The notes: generated from the sequence alone by a model not told the origin. 64,000 nucleotides of DNA from Eleginops maclovinus (GCF_036324505.1 NC_086363.1:12600653-12664652); one strand, 5' to 3'. Counted from the first letter of the stretch, positions 17,701-28,892 are shown. Numbers and translations are program-made.

Positions 17701-20587
17701 AGCTCATGTAATGACTATTTGAAAGCAAATAAGGCTGCATAATTTCATTATAATGGTTATCCTCACACAATGCAGTATCATTTTAGAGTATTTACCTATG
17801 AGAAAACATAAATGCTGCTTATTATTCCTCCTGTGTTTGAGCCAGAGATAAGATGGGATGAAATGGCCTGGTTGTGCCGCAGCAGAGAGCTCTACTTTGT
17901 CCTTTGGGACAGACAGAACAGACAAGACAGTATGTTGGTTTGCAGATTGAAAAGTCACTTAAAGGTCACCTCTTCACTGCACCTGCTGCAGAGGACGTTG
18001 TTAACCAACTGAAGAAAGACATCACTGCAGGACGACGTAAGATGGAAGTAGACATCTGACTGCTGACAGGAAGCTTTTTAAAAGAAACTCTCTTGCACAG
18101 TGCTGCTTTTAGCTCGGTTCAGAGCCTCTATTATGACTGCACTGTGTTAACATTAATCTCTTCATTTGTCTTCCTTCTTGTTGGAAAAGGAGCTCAAAAG
18201 GTCACCTGTCAGGGCATGAAGGAACAATTTCATTTATGGAAATTATCCTCCAAAATTCAAAAGCTTTTCCTAACAGCACCACCTTTTAAATTATTCATTC
18301 ATTACAAAAAAATAACTTTATTGATGGTAAAATAACATTTGATTGATGTTCTTTAAAAAACATCTATTGATAATAAACGCTTGGGTTACCAGGCTATAAG
18401 AAATCAGTAGTTTTGAGGGTGATGGACAGGATTAGCTCAGGACCAGTTACAGGATTTGAGCCGACTAATTAGTTATCCAACTGGAACCATCCTTTGCCGA
18501 AAATTTCAATGCAGATATATTGTAAACATACAGGATTTGACAAAGAGAGAAGTTGTCACTAAAATGTGTTAAACATGCCGGACCACAAAAATGCACTTTG
18601 TTAGTTTAACACGTATAAGAATTGTATATATATAATTTTACTTTAAAATGTTTCCATAACCTGGACACAACTTATTTTTTACATTATCAAAATTGCAAAA
18701 GAGTGCAGTTTGGGTTTTAGCCTTAGCTTGTTAGCTTGAAATCTGTAGTTCCAAGTCTGTTACTTTTTTAAAACTCATTTAACAAAATCGAGTGTTTATT
18801 CTGGGCTGAAGGTCAACAGAACAGATTCCCACAAACAAGGGTATTAGAAAACATGGAGCAAAACAAAACATTTAGCATTCATCTTCCGAACCCAATTTGT
18901 CATGGTAAGAGGGCGCGTGAGTAAGAAAGGGAGCGCTGGCAGCAGGGTGTAAAGTGAACGGGTGAAAGGAAGCGAGGGGGATCTGCTTGCCTGTGACACG
19001 CTGACTAGTTGTTTTCAGAAATCACAGCTGTTGGTCCTATTTACCAAACTGTTACAGGAAGCAAGAGAAGAACTTAAAGAAGCCGAAGAGAAGTTGTGTG
19101 TGTGGGAAAGAAAGAGTGGTTTAGAACCAAGGAAGCATAGAGATCCATTATTCACATCAAGCTCCCTTAGTCTCTTGAAGGAAAAAAATGCAATTATTAA
19201 TAATCACAGATTCATCTTAAATTCAACAAAGGCTCTGACCCGTGCAGCGCAGCTCTGTTTTGAGGGGCTTCATGAGAGAAAAACCTAACAGCCTTTTTCT
19301 TTTTTCACCCTTAAAGGAAGAAGACAGCACACCGAAACATTTCTTCCTCTCTGAATGCAACGTCGATTTCATATCAGGGAGTTCACAGGTTGATGGCGAT
19401 ACGATTCCACACATGATTACCCATGGCTGTTTGAGAGAGAGCCCATGGCTGCAGATCAAGAAGAAGCAGTGATGGGTGGTCTTCAGTGAGTGTTGGTGGC
19501 TGATAAGGTGACACGTCGTGGTGCCCTCAGGAGCTTCCTGTCTGCTGCCTCTTCTCCTTATACACACACACACTCGCACAAACACACCCACCCACTCCTT
19601 GCTTATCTCTGAGGAACGAGAGCCTCCCTCTCTAAGCGCACAATCGTTCTGCCTTTCCCTTCTCTTTATCTCCTCACACTCATTTATTTGGGAGATGGAA
19701 TCAGAGCAGCTCCCACAGCTAACACGCTGTAGCTCTGGAGATGTATAAAAAGTAGAAAGGAAAGAGGAAGAGTTGAAAGAGAGATTGAGAGGAGTACAGC
19801 GAGAAAGAAGTGGATGAAAGAGGATACAGGGTCTTGCACACTTTTATCGGCAAGTTTGTGTTCACTTTTTTGCAATTCAATTCAGCGCTGAGAAGAGATG
19901 AGACAACATGCAAAAAAAAAAAGGGAAAAAAGGCTTATACAATTATGAGGTGGAAGTGGGGAGGCAGAGGAAAAATGTGGATAACAGGAATAACAGAGCT
20001 GTAGGATAAACTTAAGGAAAAGGGTCCTGACACAGTAAAACTTTGCAGTGCAGTGTAACAGAGTCACATCGGAACAATGGCACATGGGAGACGACACCAT
20101 TCTGAGTCTATCCATGGGAGCACATGGGGGCAAAGAGGTGGAATTGTTTTTTAAAAAAAAGTAATATATGAGAGGCTCAATCCAAAGACAGCTGGGGTTT
20201 CTCAAGGAAATACATCCCAGACTAATATCAGGGTTGGCTGTCATTTTTTCCTCTATTTGCCTATAATTTTGGGCATACTCATCCCCCTCTGGACAGATGA
20301 AATCTCATCGGCTGACAGAAGGTTATAAGAAGGGCCTGAAGCAGCTATTAGAAGCTGACACGCATCCTAAATCAAGGGAGCTGTCATCGAACACCTAGTT
20401 TCAGTGATATTGATTAAGACAATTTCTTCAATTTTCAAATATAATTTTGGGCACCCACAGAGTCAGAGGGAAGGATTCTTATTTTTTACTATTACTATTA
20501 TTAAGATTATTTTTAACTAAAATGTATCGCCTTATTTGAGGATGCTTAAAAAGTTTAGATTTTTTGCACACATAGATAGAATCTGAG
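17701..20587. other. no recognisable gene
   Basis: Unassigned sequence. The longest plus frame (18962-19288, 108 codons) contains a charged, helix-prone Glu/Lys/Leu stretch, but I recognise no family and see no splice support. Frames over 19518-20244 are low in information and overlap one another on both strands. Confidence 0.5.
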
Positions 20588-20902
20588 GATGAAACCCTCT
20601 TTATTAGTCACATACATGCACACATAGTGAAATTTATCCTCTGCATTTAATCCATCCTAGTACTAGGAGCAATCGGCAGCTATTGTGCAGCGCCCGGGGA
20701 GCAATGGGGAGAGGGGGTTGTTGGAGATTGGAGGTGTCCGGTGCCTTGCTCAAGGGCACCACAGTAGGGCCTAGGAGGTGAACTGGGACCTCTCCAAGTA
20801 GCAGTCCACTTTCCATATTTCAAGTCTGTTCGGGGACTTGAACCAGCAACCCTACGATTCCCAGTCCAAGCCCCTACTGACTGAGCCACTGCTGGACCAC
20901 TT
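20588..20902 (-). mobile_element. tRNA-derived SINE (V-SINE-like), minus strand
   Basis: Read on the minus strand, it starts at about 20902 with a tRNA-like head (box A region AGTGGCTCAGTCAGTAGG, box B-like GGTTCAAGTCC). A central block containing TGCCCTTGAGCAAGGCACC follows, then a tail that ends in an AATAAAG-like word near 20590. The same head and centre occur on the plus strand at 55404-55776 and, decayed, at 57286. The central block resembles the conserved domain of V-SINEs in fish, which is recalled knowledge. No clear target-site duplication was found. Open frames here (20634-20889) are non-genic. Confidence 0.85.
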
Positions 20903-23405
20903 GTCAGGACATCTGGTTAAAAATGTTGATGTTGAACTCCAAATTTGGTCAGTACCTTCATAAGACCTTGATTACATTAAATGCCCTCGCCCTTACATAC
21001 TAATATAATTTCCAAATTTCTCATTGATGATCAGAGTCTCGGCTTGAAGACATCTGCATGACTATATTCACTCATCAACAAAGAGTTACCTGCTGGGAAC
21101 AGGAAGTAACACGTTTTAGACTTAAAATCCTCCCATCAGATTATTCATATCTTTCTGAATTGTGGTCAGATAAGCCTGTTGAGGTGGGGGAAGCTCCATA
21201 TTGAAACTTGTGGTTCTGCTTTGAGCGGCACAGCATCTTTCAATTCTTCGCCATGAGCAAACAAATGTTGCAACCCACATAAATATGGTCACAACTTTTC
21301 AAAACTTCACACGTTTGATGTGGGTCCCATCCTAAAAACATCTATAGGCCAATGTCCTATCATAGTCATAAAGTCCCCCTAGTGGCCACACGAGCAAGTG
21401 GAAGCTGGGGTGGTGGTGGGGCAGGCAAGTATCGGCATCGTGAACGCAGCAGCAGTGTGGAAGCAGCAGTAGCAGCAGCAGCAGCGGCAGCATTCATGTA
21501 AATAGAGCGGCAGGTTTAGGAGACTATGTTTGGTTTGTTGGTAGAGTGTCAAGGGGCATTATGTGCGAACGTATCATTGGTGCTCGAGTTGACTGCCTGT
21601 ACTAGCTCGCAGGCTTCGCCCCATTATTTCTACTTTCCCCAGCTCAGCCAAAATGCTGAAAATGCTAAAAGTATACATTTATTGCGACTGGCTTCTAATG
21701 CGAGCACAACTGATTTAGGCATCCCATTTTTGGGGGATCAACATCATAAAGGTAATTTTAGGTTAAGGTGAGGGAAAAGTAAACTTGGAAAATAAGATAA
21801 TTAATGCAAATAGTGTGCCAGATGAACCTCCCTCTAGCTCAGAGGGGGATTTTCACTCGTACGGTGGTCTCTATAGCACTAAAAGCATAACTATGACTAA
21901 ATAACTTGACGGGAAATTAGAGAAGATCAAATGCACAGTGGGGGGCAACTTATTCTATTACCTGTGGGTCCAAATCTTCCAACGAACTGTGCACATTTGT
22001 AAATACAGCTTTCAGAGGCGTTTTATTTTTCAGCAAATGCCCATTAGTTTTATATGTATAAAAGCAATAAGCAGTAATGGTACTGGTTAAGTCATTTTAT
22101 CTTTGCACATTATTTTGTGAAAACCCACTTAAATGAATATTACAACAGTCTCGCCATCTGACATCCTGGTCATTAACTCAATCCACACTCCTCTAGGAAT
22201 GTTTTGGGCTCTCTTTCGCTCTCTTTGGTGCTTTACTCTTGGCGCAACATCTCTCAAGATTCTTTTTGGTTCTGTGGTTCCCATCGTTGAAACACTAAAG
22301 AGCCTTTCTCGCTCATTCTGCTCAGCTTTTATCAAAACAGCTCCTGTGAACTTTATTTCAAGGGCACTGAAGTTGGGCATTAATAATCCTTATATTTATT
22401 TTTTCATGAACACCAGTGGCGGGCTCATTAGTGAGACATTATGCTGTCTGTGAGTGATTACATATGAAAGAAAAGGTCACTGAGATGAATGTTACACCAA
22501 GGTTGGTCTTTTACTTTTTATTTCCTTTATTTCCAAATCCAGGAGAAGGAAGGAAAAGTGGCAAAAAAAAAAGATCACTGCATGATTACAATTAAATAAT
22601 CAGGAGCAATTATAATGTTTGATTACTTTAAAGTATGTTTTTATTCTGGTGATATACACCGCTAGTAAATCATAGTGGCTGCAAGTGAGCAACAAACTAT
22701 AACAGCACATATTGCAACAAAAAAAAAAGGAGTTGAATACAAAGCATCTTTGTTGAGCAATTCATTCAGCCGCTGCTTTCCAATCAGGTCTACAGATCTA
22801 AATGTATCTGCACAGAATATGCTCAGTGTGCAAATGTGCTCAATTGACTCCCCACGTAATTAGATTCAGTGGGAAGTTACGGAAGTTTACATAAATAGCT
22901 CTTCAGGCGGGCAAGTATTCAGATACAGATAATAGATTTGTCTTTGCAGTTATATAAAGTTTACATCTTCAGAATTGATTTTTTTTAAAGGGGAAGTCAA
23001 ACATATAAATGCCTCCTAGAGCAATGATAGCCTCACTTAATTTACCCGTTTTACTGGAACACTTAAAAAGTTCTCGTCCAATAAATGGATGTGTTAAACA
23101 TTCCTGTCACTGTCCCAGACCGTAGTCGAGGAGAACAGGGGAAGACTCTCTGTAGTCTTCCAGGGTCGAGGTTAAATAACCCACTCTGCAAAATAAGGCA
23201 GGGAGGCTAACTTTTCTTGGGAGGCCGTGGCATTTATTCAGGTTCTTAACTTACAGGAAAAACACTTCATGGACATACTTGTTCTGCTGCTTCCTTTTTA
23301 TCTTCCACAACCGACGCTGGCTCACCCCTTCCTCTACCATGCCCACCACACATGCACGCGCCACACCTCTCTCTCTCTCTTAAAGGGGTGACTGCATGAC
23401 CCTTA
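20903..23405. other. no recognisable gene; one short (AGC)n tract
   Basis: Unassigned sequence. A short AGC-rich tract lies at about 21447-21492. The frames at 22129-22453 exist on both strands over the same DNA and match no family I know. A CT tract lies near 23369-23382 just before the ISL2EU-like element. Confidence 0.5.
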
Positions 23406-23495
23406 TTCGCCTTATTCACCTGGCGGCCATTTTGAAACTCGAACGAGGCTGAGGGGTACACAAACCCGGAAGTTTGACTCCGACGCATACGATCT

Positions 23496-23676
23496 ATGGA
23501 AGATTCAGCAGCACCAGCAATGGAAACTCCAGTGTGGACCACCAACCTTTCTTGTTTGCCAGAATTAACAATTCAAAATGTGGAGCAGTGGGCCAGTACC
23601 GACTGCAACATCCCCCGGGCGGTGTTAATTAAAGGATACAGTAACTGGATCGAAGGTTTTATCCACGACATTGAAG
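23496..23676 (+). pseudogene. orphan first exon, YqaJ/SWIM-type transposon protein N-terminus
   Basis: A frame opens with ATG at 23496, 75 bp inside the left inverted repeat block. It runs about 60 codons to a donor GTAAG at 23677-23681. The peptide contains the words LPELTIQNV and IKGYSNWIEGFIHDIE. I recall this pattern from the N-termini of fish and invertebrate proteins that continue into SWIM and YqaJ-like exonuclease domains and that often sit in ISL2EU transposons. The nuclease domain itself is absent; only the first exon survives the internal deletion. The reading continues a few codons past the donor to a stop. Family identity is moderately confident; the exon and donor are directly visible. 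Confidence 0.55.
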
Positions 23677-24190
23677 GTAAGAATGGACGCTAATTTACCT
23701 CAGTTTCTGCTAGCGTGTAGCAGCTAGGGGTAGTAAGCTTAGCTGTGATATGGAGTTGTTGACTGTACTATGTTTGATTTTATTTAAAACTTAACATGTA
23801 TTTAATCGACAGTTAATAGGAGCCCAACACACATATTTGTGAGGGCTAGGTCTTTTCCCTCGGTGCGGAAAAATGAGTCACCGTACAACATACAGGTATC
23901 ATAGTGCTAAGTGGGCAAACTGCTCAGTTCGCAGAGCAGTGCCACAGTTTAAACCAGCTTGCTAAATGTTCATTATGAGTTTTATCAACGATGTACCTTT
24001 CCCTGTCTGACTGAAAATAACATGTTGATTTTATCTCATTAACATGTTATCTCTAGTTGATGTAATATCACATGAGCCTCATTGATATCTACTCAAATAC
24101 AGTATTATCTTGTTTCAAATTAGCAAAGCCAGACAGCGCTAGGTGCATGTTGCTATTGCTTGATGTTGCTTAAAACTCAATAAAACTTAC

Positions 24191-24340
24191 CTTAAAATTA
24201 CGACCAGGATCCCTTCTGATTTTTACTATCCATTGCCGACGTAGTCCATGATCGATGGGGAAACGGTGAAAAGTTTGTCCTCGGTTAGATTTTTTCCTTT
24301 TTGATGATGTGCATTGGGGAACACAGCAGTGAGGCGCCAT
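24191..24340 (-). pseudogene. orphan first exon, THAP zinc-finger half of an ISL2EU-like transposase
   Basis: On the minus strand an ATG at 24338-24340 opens exactly 50 codons that end at a consensus donor GTAAGT at 24185-24190. The peptide begins MAPHCCVPQC, has FHRFPID at about residues 24-30 and QWIVKIRRDPGRNFK at about 36-50. This matches the first half of the C2CH THAP zinc finger: two N-terminal cysteines, the FxxFP block, the invariant Trp and the IxRxxxxxFK block. The second half (CxxH and the AVPTIF-type end) would be in the next exon, which is missing. THAP fingers bind the element's own DNA in THAP-containing transposases. The exon faces its plus-strand partner at 23496, as expected for two convergent genes of one element. 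It has no in-frame stop. Confidence 0.75.
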
Positions 24341-24423
24341 TGAAATCGCGTTGTGAGAACTCCCGGAAGTGGTAAGTGTACCCCTCAGGCTCGGTGGAAC
24401 GTTCGAGGTGAATAAGGCGAATA

Positions 24424-24629
24424 GAGTAACAGATGTAATCTTTTTTTTTTAACTACCATTCTGATTTGTCAGACAGGCCAAACTGCTCCTACGTGACCCT
24501 AAGTAAAAGTAAACATTGAAAAGGACATTTAATGACACTTAAAAGGCTTAGGCAACACAATTACTTGATTAGGTTATGAAAAATATTAGGTCAAAATAAT
24601 ATGTTTGTGAGGGGAAAGTAAAACGTAAC
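24424..24629. other. short unassigned spacer between two DNA elements
   Basis: AT-rich spacer with a run of T near 24441-24450. No gene or repeat is recognised. Confidence 0.5.
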
Positions 24630-24960
24630 GGCCCGTCCACATAGTTCCATTGCGTTGACGCTTGAAGCACCTTCCCATTCACTATGAATGGGGTGACGTC
24701 AAGTGTTGCCAAACTGCATTGTGGTTCCGTTGCTTCGCTTTGGCTCCGTTGCTCGCAGTGAAAGTTGAGAAAAGTCCAACTTTACAAGTGTCGATGGAAG
24801 CGCCAGCCAATCAAATCCCGTTGATGCAAATGTACCAGTACAATCACTACCCGATCAAACCGCGTGTACGTGTTCCGGGGCGGGAGATTAATGTGATTGG
24901 TTGTTGGTCGCGTTAACCAAGTGCCAGACACGCCCACCGGCAAGCGCCAACGCAAAAGAG
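24630..24960. mobile_element. degraded MITE with inverted TTGCGTTGACGCTTG ends
   Basis: TTGCGTTGACGCTTG at 24650-24664 is the reverse complement of CAAGCGCCAACGCAA at 24941-24955, with one mismatch. Outside the left arm there is a CGTCCACA-type block, as in fish MITEs with GGCGCGTCCACAC-like ends; the corresponding outer block on the right is not recognisable, so that terminus is eroded or truncated. The interior is GC-richer than its flanks and codes for nothing recognisable. Superfamily not determined. Confidence 0.55.
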
Positions 24961-25088
24961 CTGACAGAGACAAAACATCCAACAACCTGCAGATGAAATT
25001 TGCCGTTTATGGCTCAATCTGGCACTGAAATGTGGTCATGATATAAATGTTCAATGTCAAGTTGTTGGTTTTTGTGTCTTTTCTATTA

Positions 25089-25096
25089 GCTACAAC
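25089..25096 (+). repeat. 8-bp target-site duplication of the hAT element, left copy
   Basis: GCTACAAC lies directly before the left terminus and is repeated exactly at 30088-30095 after the right terminus. Eight-bp duplications are the signature of hAT insertion. Confidence 0.95.
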
Positions 25097-25492
25097 CAGG
25101 GGCGTAGCCAGGACATTATTTCTGGGGGGGCCAGCTCTGGCCAGTCTTTTATTTGGGGTGGCACTTGATTGTCAAAAACTACTATTTTAAAACTCACGCA
25201 CTGCATCACTCAGAGCAGCAGTTTTTCTAACAGCTCATCTAGCCATAAACAATGGATTGAACCTTCTTATGGACACTAATGATGTCTTACTGTTACTGAT
25301 AATCCCATGTTATTGGAATGGGTGCTTAGATAATGTGCGAGTGCGATGTGTCATGATTATGTGAGGGGGTTCAGGACTTTAACATGAGAAGGGGAAGCTT
25401 TTAGTGCAAATGACAGAAAGACACGATATGAATTGTCATTTTAGGCGATCATTTATTAAAGTAAACTGTAGCCTTTTAAGTGCAATATTCAT

Positions 25493-25498
25493 TTTATT
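25493..25498 (-). terminator. candidate polyadenylation signal of the hAT transposase gene
   Basis: TTTATT on the plus strand reads AATAAA on the minus strand. It lies about 620 bp downstream of the transposase stop and beyond the microsatellite. A second AATAAA is at 25452-25457. The hexamer alone is weak evidence in AT-rich DNA. Confidence 0.3.
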
Positions 25499-25611
25499 TG
25501 CGATAATAAACATATGTATATATAAAGAGTAAAAAATAAACGTCACACACACACATGTCCCATAAAACATAAAGAAAAACAAATATCAACAATGTGTAAA
25601 ATGTACATTGA

Positions 25612-25613
<2 letters not shown>

Positions 25614-25685
<72 letters not shown>

Positions 25686-25715
25686 AACATGTACATTGAA
25701 CTGTTTCACTACAAA

Positions 25716-25796
<81 letters not shown>

Positions 25797-25887
25797 TGAG
25801 TGAGTGAGTGAGTGAGTGAGTGAGTGAGTGAGTGAGTGAGTGAGTGAGTGAGTGAGTGAGTGAGTGAGTGAGTGAGTGAGTGAGTGT
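25614..25887. repeat. compound (GT)n - (GT)n - (GAGT)n microsatellite inside the hAT
   Basis: There are two pure GT tracts (25614-25683 and about 25719-25794) separated by a 35-bp spacer. The second passes directly into about 23 units of GAGT (25793-25887). ATGTACATTGAA occurs just before the first tract and again in the spacer, so the first tract and its flank look locally duplicated. The long His-Thr, Leu-Thr-His-Ser and Cys-Val frames over this DNA are artefacts. The array lies between the transposase stop codon and the left terminus of the element. Confidence 0.97.
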
Positions 25888-26121
25888 AGGTAGATCCATG
25901 TAAATAATTTGACAATTGTCTTTTTTGTAATTCTTGAGAACATATCTGAGAGTGTCTGTCTGGGAAGCTGACCAGATAAGTCTAAATAGAACAGACATGT
26001 ACTAACATTGCAATACCCATGTCACATAATACACTTTAGGAAAAACAAAAGAATGTTGGGGCTGTTAATGATGCAGAATTGGCAGGTATAACAGACAGAT
26101 GCTGGTTACTTAGCTGTTAGT

Positions 26122-28762
26122 TTACAGCAGCTGTATTCTTCGGTTGTGATGATTTCTAGCAAATCGATCAACAAACTCATCTAAATTTAAAGACGCTGCC
26201 CTCCTGTGTTCTATGCTCAACACCCCTAGATCACTCAGCCTATCCTCTCCCATTGTAGTTCTCAGGTGTGTTTTGACAAGCTTCAAGCAGGAAAAACTGC
26301 GTTCACAAGCAGCTGTGCTGACAGGTATTGCCAATGCAATTTTACAAAGCCTGGAGAAAACATCAAAGACATCCTGGTATGGTTCAATAAAAGCTGCCAG
26401 CTCTACAATTGTAGGTGGTCTCTGCATCCCTTGCTTTATCTTACGATCTAAAACTCTTTTAATTTGGTAGAGCTCATGCTCAAGGTCCACAAGGTCACAC
26501 CCATACAATTTGGCAAATGCAAAAAGGCTATCTTTGTCACAGAAGCTTCTGCTACTTGGATTTAAAGCTTGTATTCCACGCATTATGTCACAATTCTGAT
26601 TGGAGAATCTGTTCCTGAGCTCAATGAGCATCCGGTCCAATACCAGATTAAAGATTCCTGTCCTGTAATAATCTTTGCCATCGCCTGTTTCTTGTCTGCC
26701 CACAGTAGACAGAACATGGTATCCCTGTAGCTTTGAACTTAGTGTTCTCTTACGTTTTGGAGCAGTGTCTACAGAGACATCACATTGCTTTGCAAGCTCC
26801 AAAACAGTGTCCCACAAATCACCAAACACCTGCTGCTCACTCCTGTAAGATTCAAAAGTACTAATAAGTGCCTCCACAAGATCCACTGCTTTGGCCAAAT
26901 CAAGAGAGGAAGACTGGAGCATGTCTGACAGTAATTTTGCATCTCCCAGAAGTTTCTTAAATATGGCAAGAAACACAATGAACTGGAAATCAATCTGAGG
27001 CAAAAGGCCTCTGGCACCTACTGACCTCTCACCACTGTTCTCATCACCCAGTTCCTCAAGAACTTTCACAACTGCTGGCAACCTATCCCACAAATTACGG
27101 CAAGCATAATATCTGGAGGCCCACCGTGTGTCACTCAACATTTGCAACTCTCTGGGTGCACCTGCATACATCTCCTGTTGCACCTGTAACCATTTGGGAT
27201 GCACTGCCGATCCAGACATGTAGACGTACAGCTGTTTTAATAAGGAAAAGAAGCAATCAGCCTCTGGGATCCCTCTCACAGTGTCCACCAGCACCAGATT
27301 AAGGCAATGCGCATTACAGTGAACGTAGAAAGCCAGCTTCGCTACTTCCTTAATTCGGGCCTGCACACCACTGTGCTTGCCACTCATGACTGCAGCCCCG
27401 TCATAAGACTGCCCAACAAGGTTAGTCTTATATTCTAGACCATATTTGGACAAGAGGTGAATTATTTTTATTGTCAAGCTCTCCGCATCTAGCTTCTCTG
27501 CTACCTCGAATTCCAGAAAACTTTCAAGGATTTCACCATTGTAATAGTATCTCAAAACAAAAGACATTTGTTCCATTTTTTTTTTGTCTTTAGTCTCATC
27601 CACAAGTATGCTAAAAGCACCACTTTCCTTGACTTCTTTGATTATTGATGTGCGCACCATCTCTGCTAAGCATGACAAAATCTCATTTTGTATGTCAGGA
27701 CTTGTATATTTAGCATTCCTGGGACCATCCATCTTTTTCAAAATCTTGTCGTCATGGTTTGCTATGATATTCAACATACCCAAAAAGTTCCCTTTCCTGC
27801 TTGAGGCCTCAGATTCACGATGCCCTCGCAGAGCAATGTTCTCGGTTGCACAATGAAGAACCACTTCAGCAAGAGTTTTGATGTACCCCCTGTTCTCTTC
27901 AACAGTTTTGTTGTACTCTTTATTTAATTGCCCCATTAGAGATCCCTGATTTTTTTCTGCAATTTGGTATTCTTTCCATGCTAGCATGGCATTCTTGTGA
28001 TGCTCAGATCTACTATGTGCAGCATACCCTCCGTCTGTATAGGTAGCTTTCTTCCAGTTTTTGAAACCGGAACCTGAATTAAACGTAGACTCATGGCCAG
28101 GTAAGCTGAAATGCCTGCAGGCAAAGCAAAAGGTGGAGTCTTCACATATTGAGTACTCCAACCAGGGGTGAACTTCATACCACTCACCCTTGAAGCTCCT
28201 GCTTCTGTCTCCCTGGAGTGTCTTGGGGAAATTAACTTTAGGTTGAGCTGGAGCTTCACCCCTGGACTTGGAAATGTCTGTAAAACACCAAAGAATCCCA
28301 TTAATATCAGCTTTTAACATAAATGCTATCCACTTCCAATTACATGTTGTTCTTTAGTTGTTTTTTAAGACTAAACATGCAATCATTAACATTTTACAGA
28401 TTTAATAAATACATGTTTATTATATGGCCAGCCTTTAAATTATTGTTGTTTGCCATAACCCGACCGAACATGTCCCATTATTCAGCTACTGATAACCACT
28501 CACCTGGAGGGCAGACTTTGTAATTAAATTCTCTTCTCCTAGTATCAGTCTCCTCCTCCTGCTCTGTCTCTGTCAACTTGTCTGCTGAATATTCACTGCC
28601 ACTTGCTTCCCTTTCTGTACTTGTCATGCTTTCGCAACTAGCTCCTTCTGTTTCCCTTTCTCTGTCTGCAACATTCTCTGTCGTGCTAGCTTGCTGGTCT
28701 CTGGTGCTGGCAAAAAAAGCGCTGATTTTTCTGTCTCCCCCTGAGGCACTTATCCTTTTCAT
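26122..28762 (-). CDS. hAT-family transposase (TTF-type finger, DUF4371-like, hAT C-terminal domain), two exons
   Basis: The product is the cut-and-paste transposase of the surrounding element, acting in the nucleus on its own terminal repeats. Exon 1 is 28762-28504 and exon 2 is 28277-26122. The 226-bp intron has donor GTGAG at 28503 and acceptor TTTTACAG ending at 28278. The join keeps frame (259 + 2156 = 2415 nt) and gives 804 residues plus stop, with no internal stop or frameshift. Residue numbers that follow count from the exon 2 frame opened at 28320. A TTF-like zinc region sits at 42-108, with CEDSTFCFAC at 59-68 and a histidine-rich HSRSEHH at 102-108. Candidate DDE residues are D241 in LVDET, D307 in SYDGAA and E673 in ACERSFS. 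CNAHCLNL is at 335-342 and SDTRW at 396-400. The C-terminal dimerisation region (about 610-710) has the family-typical IPVSTAACERSFS block. The nearest host relatives are ZMYM1-like domesticated proteins, but the termini and duplication mark this as mobile DNA. Confidence 0.95.
28504..28762 (-). CDS. exon 1 of the hAT transposase (N-terminal 86 residues)
   Basis: The ATG at 28762 has A at -3 and opens 86 codons plus one base, up to CCTCCAG followed by the donor GTGAGT. The peptide begins with a Lys/Arg-containing segment with an ISAFF word, which is common at the start of this hAT lineage, and then becomes a Ser/Thr/Glu-rich, probably disordered tail. The ORF that appears to continue past 28504 is intron. 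Without this exon, the exon 2 ORF would start at a methionine (28320) that lies inside the intron. Confidence 0.85.
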
Positions 28763-28892
28763 TGTGTCCTTTTTAAAGAAAAGTTTTACACAACATTAAC
28801 TTTAGATTGCTTTTATTCCATTTCAAGTGTAAACTAGCGACAGTGCGTTATCTATGACTTAGTGACACCTGGGAATGGACTTAAGCTAACTA

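Larger units (their letters stand above)
23406..24421. mobile_element. internally deleted ISL2EU-like DNA transposon with TA target duplication
   Basis: The left end TTCGCCTTATTCACCT (23406-23421) is the exact reverse complement of the right end (24406-24421). Both ends abut TA (23404-23405 and 24422-24423), consistent with a 2-bp duplication. A second inverted block, GAGGCTGAGGGGTACAC at 23445-23461, is repeated inverted at 24376-24392 with one mismatch. Between them lie two inward-facing first exons: plus-strand 23496-23676 (YqaJ/SWIM-protein-like N-terminus) and minus-strand 24191-24340 (THAP half-domain), each ending at a GT donor. No downstream exons or catalytic domain remain, so the copy is non-autonomous. 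From established knowledge, ISL2EU elements carry a THAP transposase plus a YqaJ nuclease and duplicate 2 bp; the assignment is inferred from that. Confidence 0.8.

Noticed and set aside
18962..19288. A coiled-coil protein exon (charged helix at its centre)
   Set aside because: The Glu/Lys-rich stretch is short, no acceptor/donor pair is convincing, and I recognise no family.
22129..22453. Overlapping frames on both strands (83 and 106 codons)
   Set aside because: No recognisable family, and two equally open strands argue for chance.
25494..25998. Frames of about 150 codons with LTHS and TH repeats, and Cys-Val frames
   Set aside because: They are translations of the (GT)n/(GAGT)n array inside the hAT.
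28278..28320. Methionine at 28320 as the transposase start
   Set aside because: A consensus acceptor at 28278 and an in-frame upstream exon show that this stretch is intron.
26122..28762. A host ZMYM-like gene
   Set aside because: Terminal inverted repeats and an exact 8-bp duplication enclose it, so it is the gene of a mobile element.
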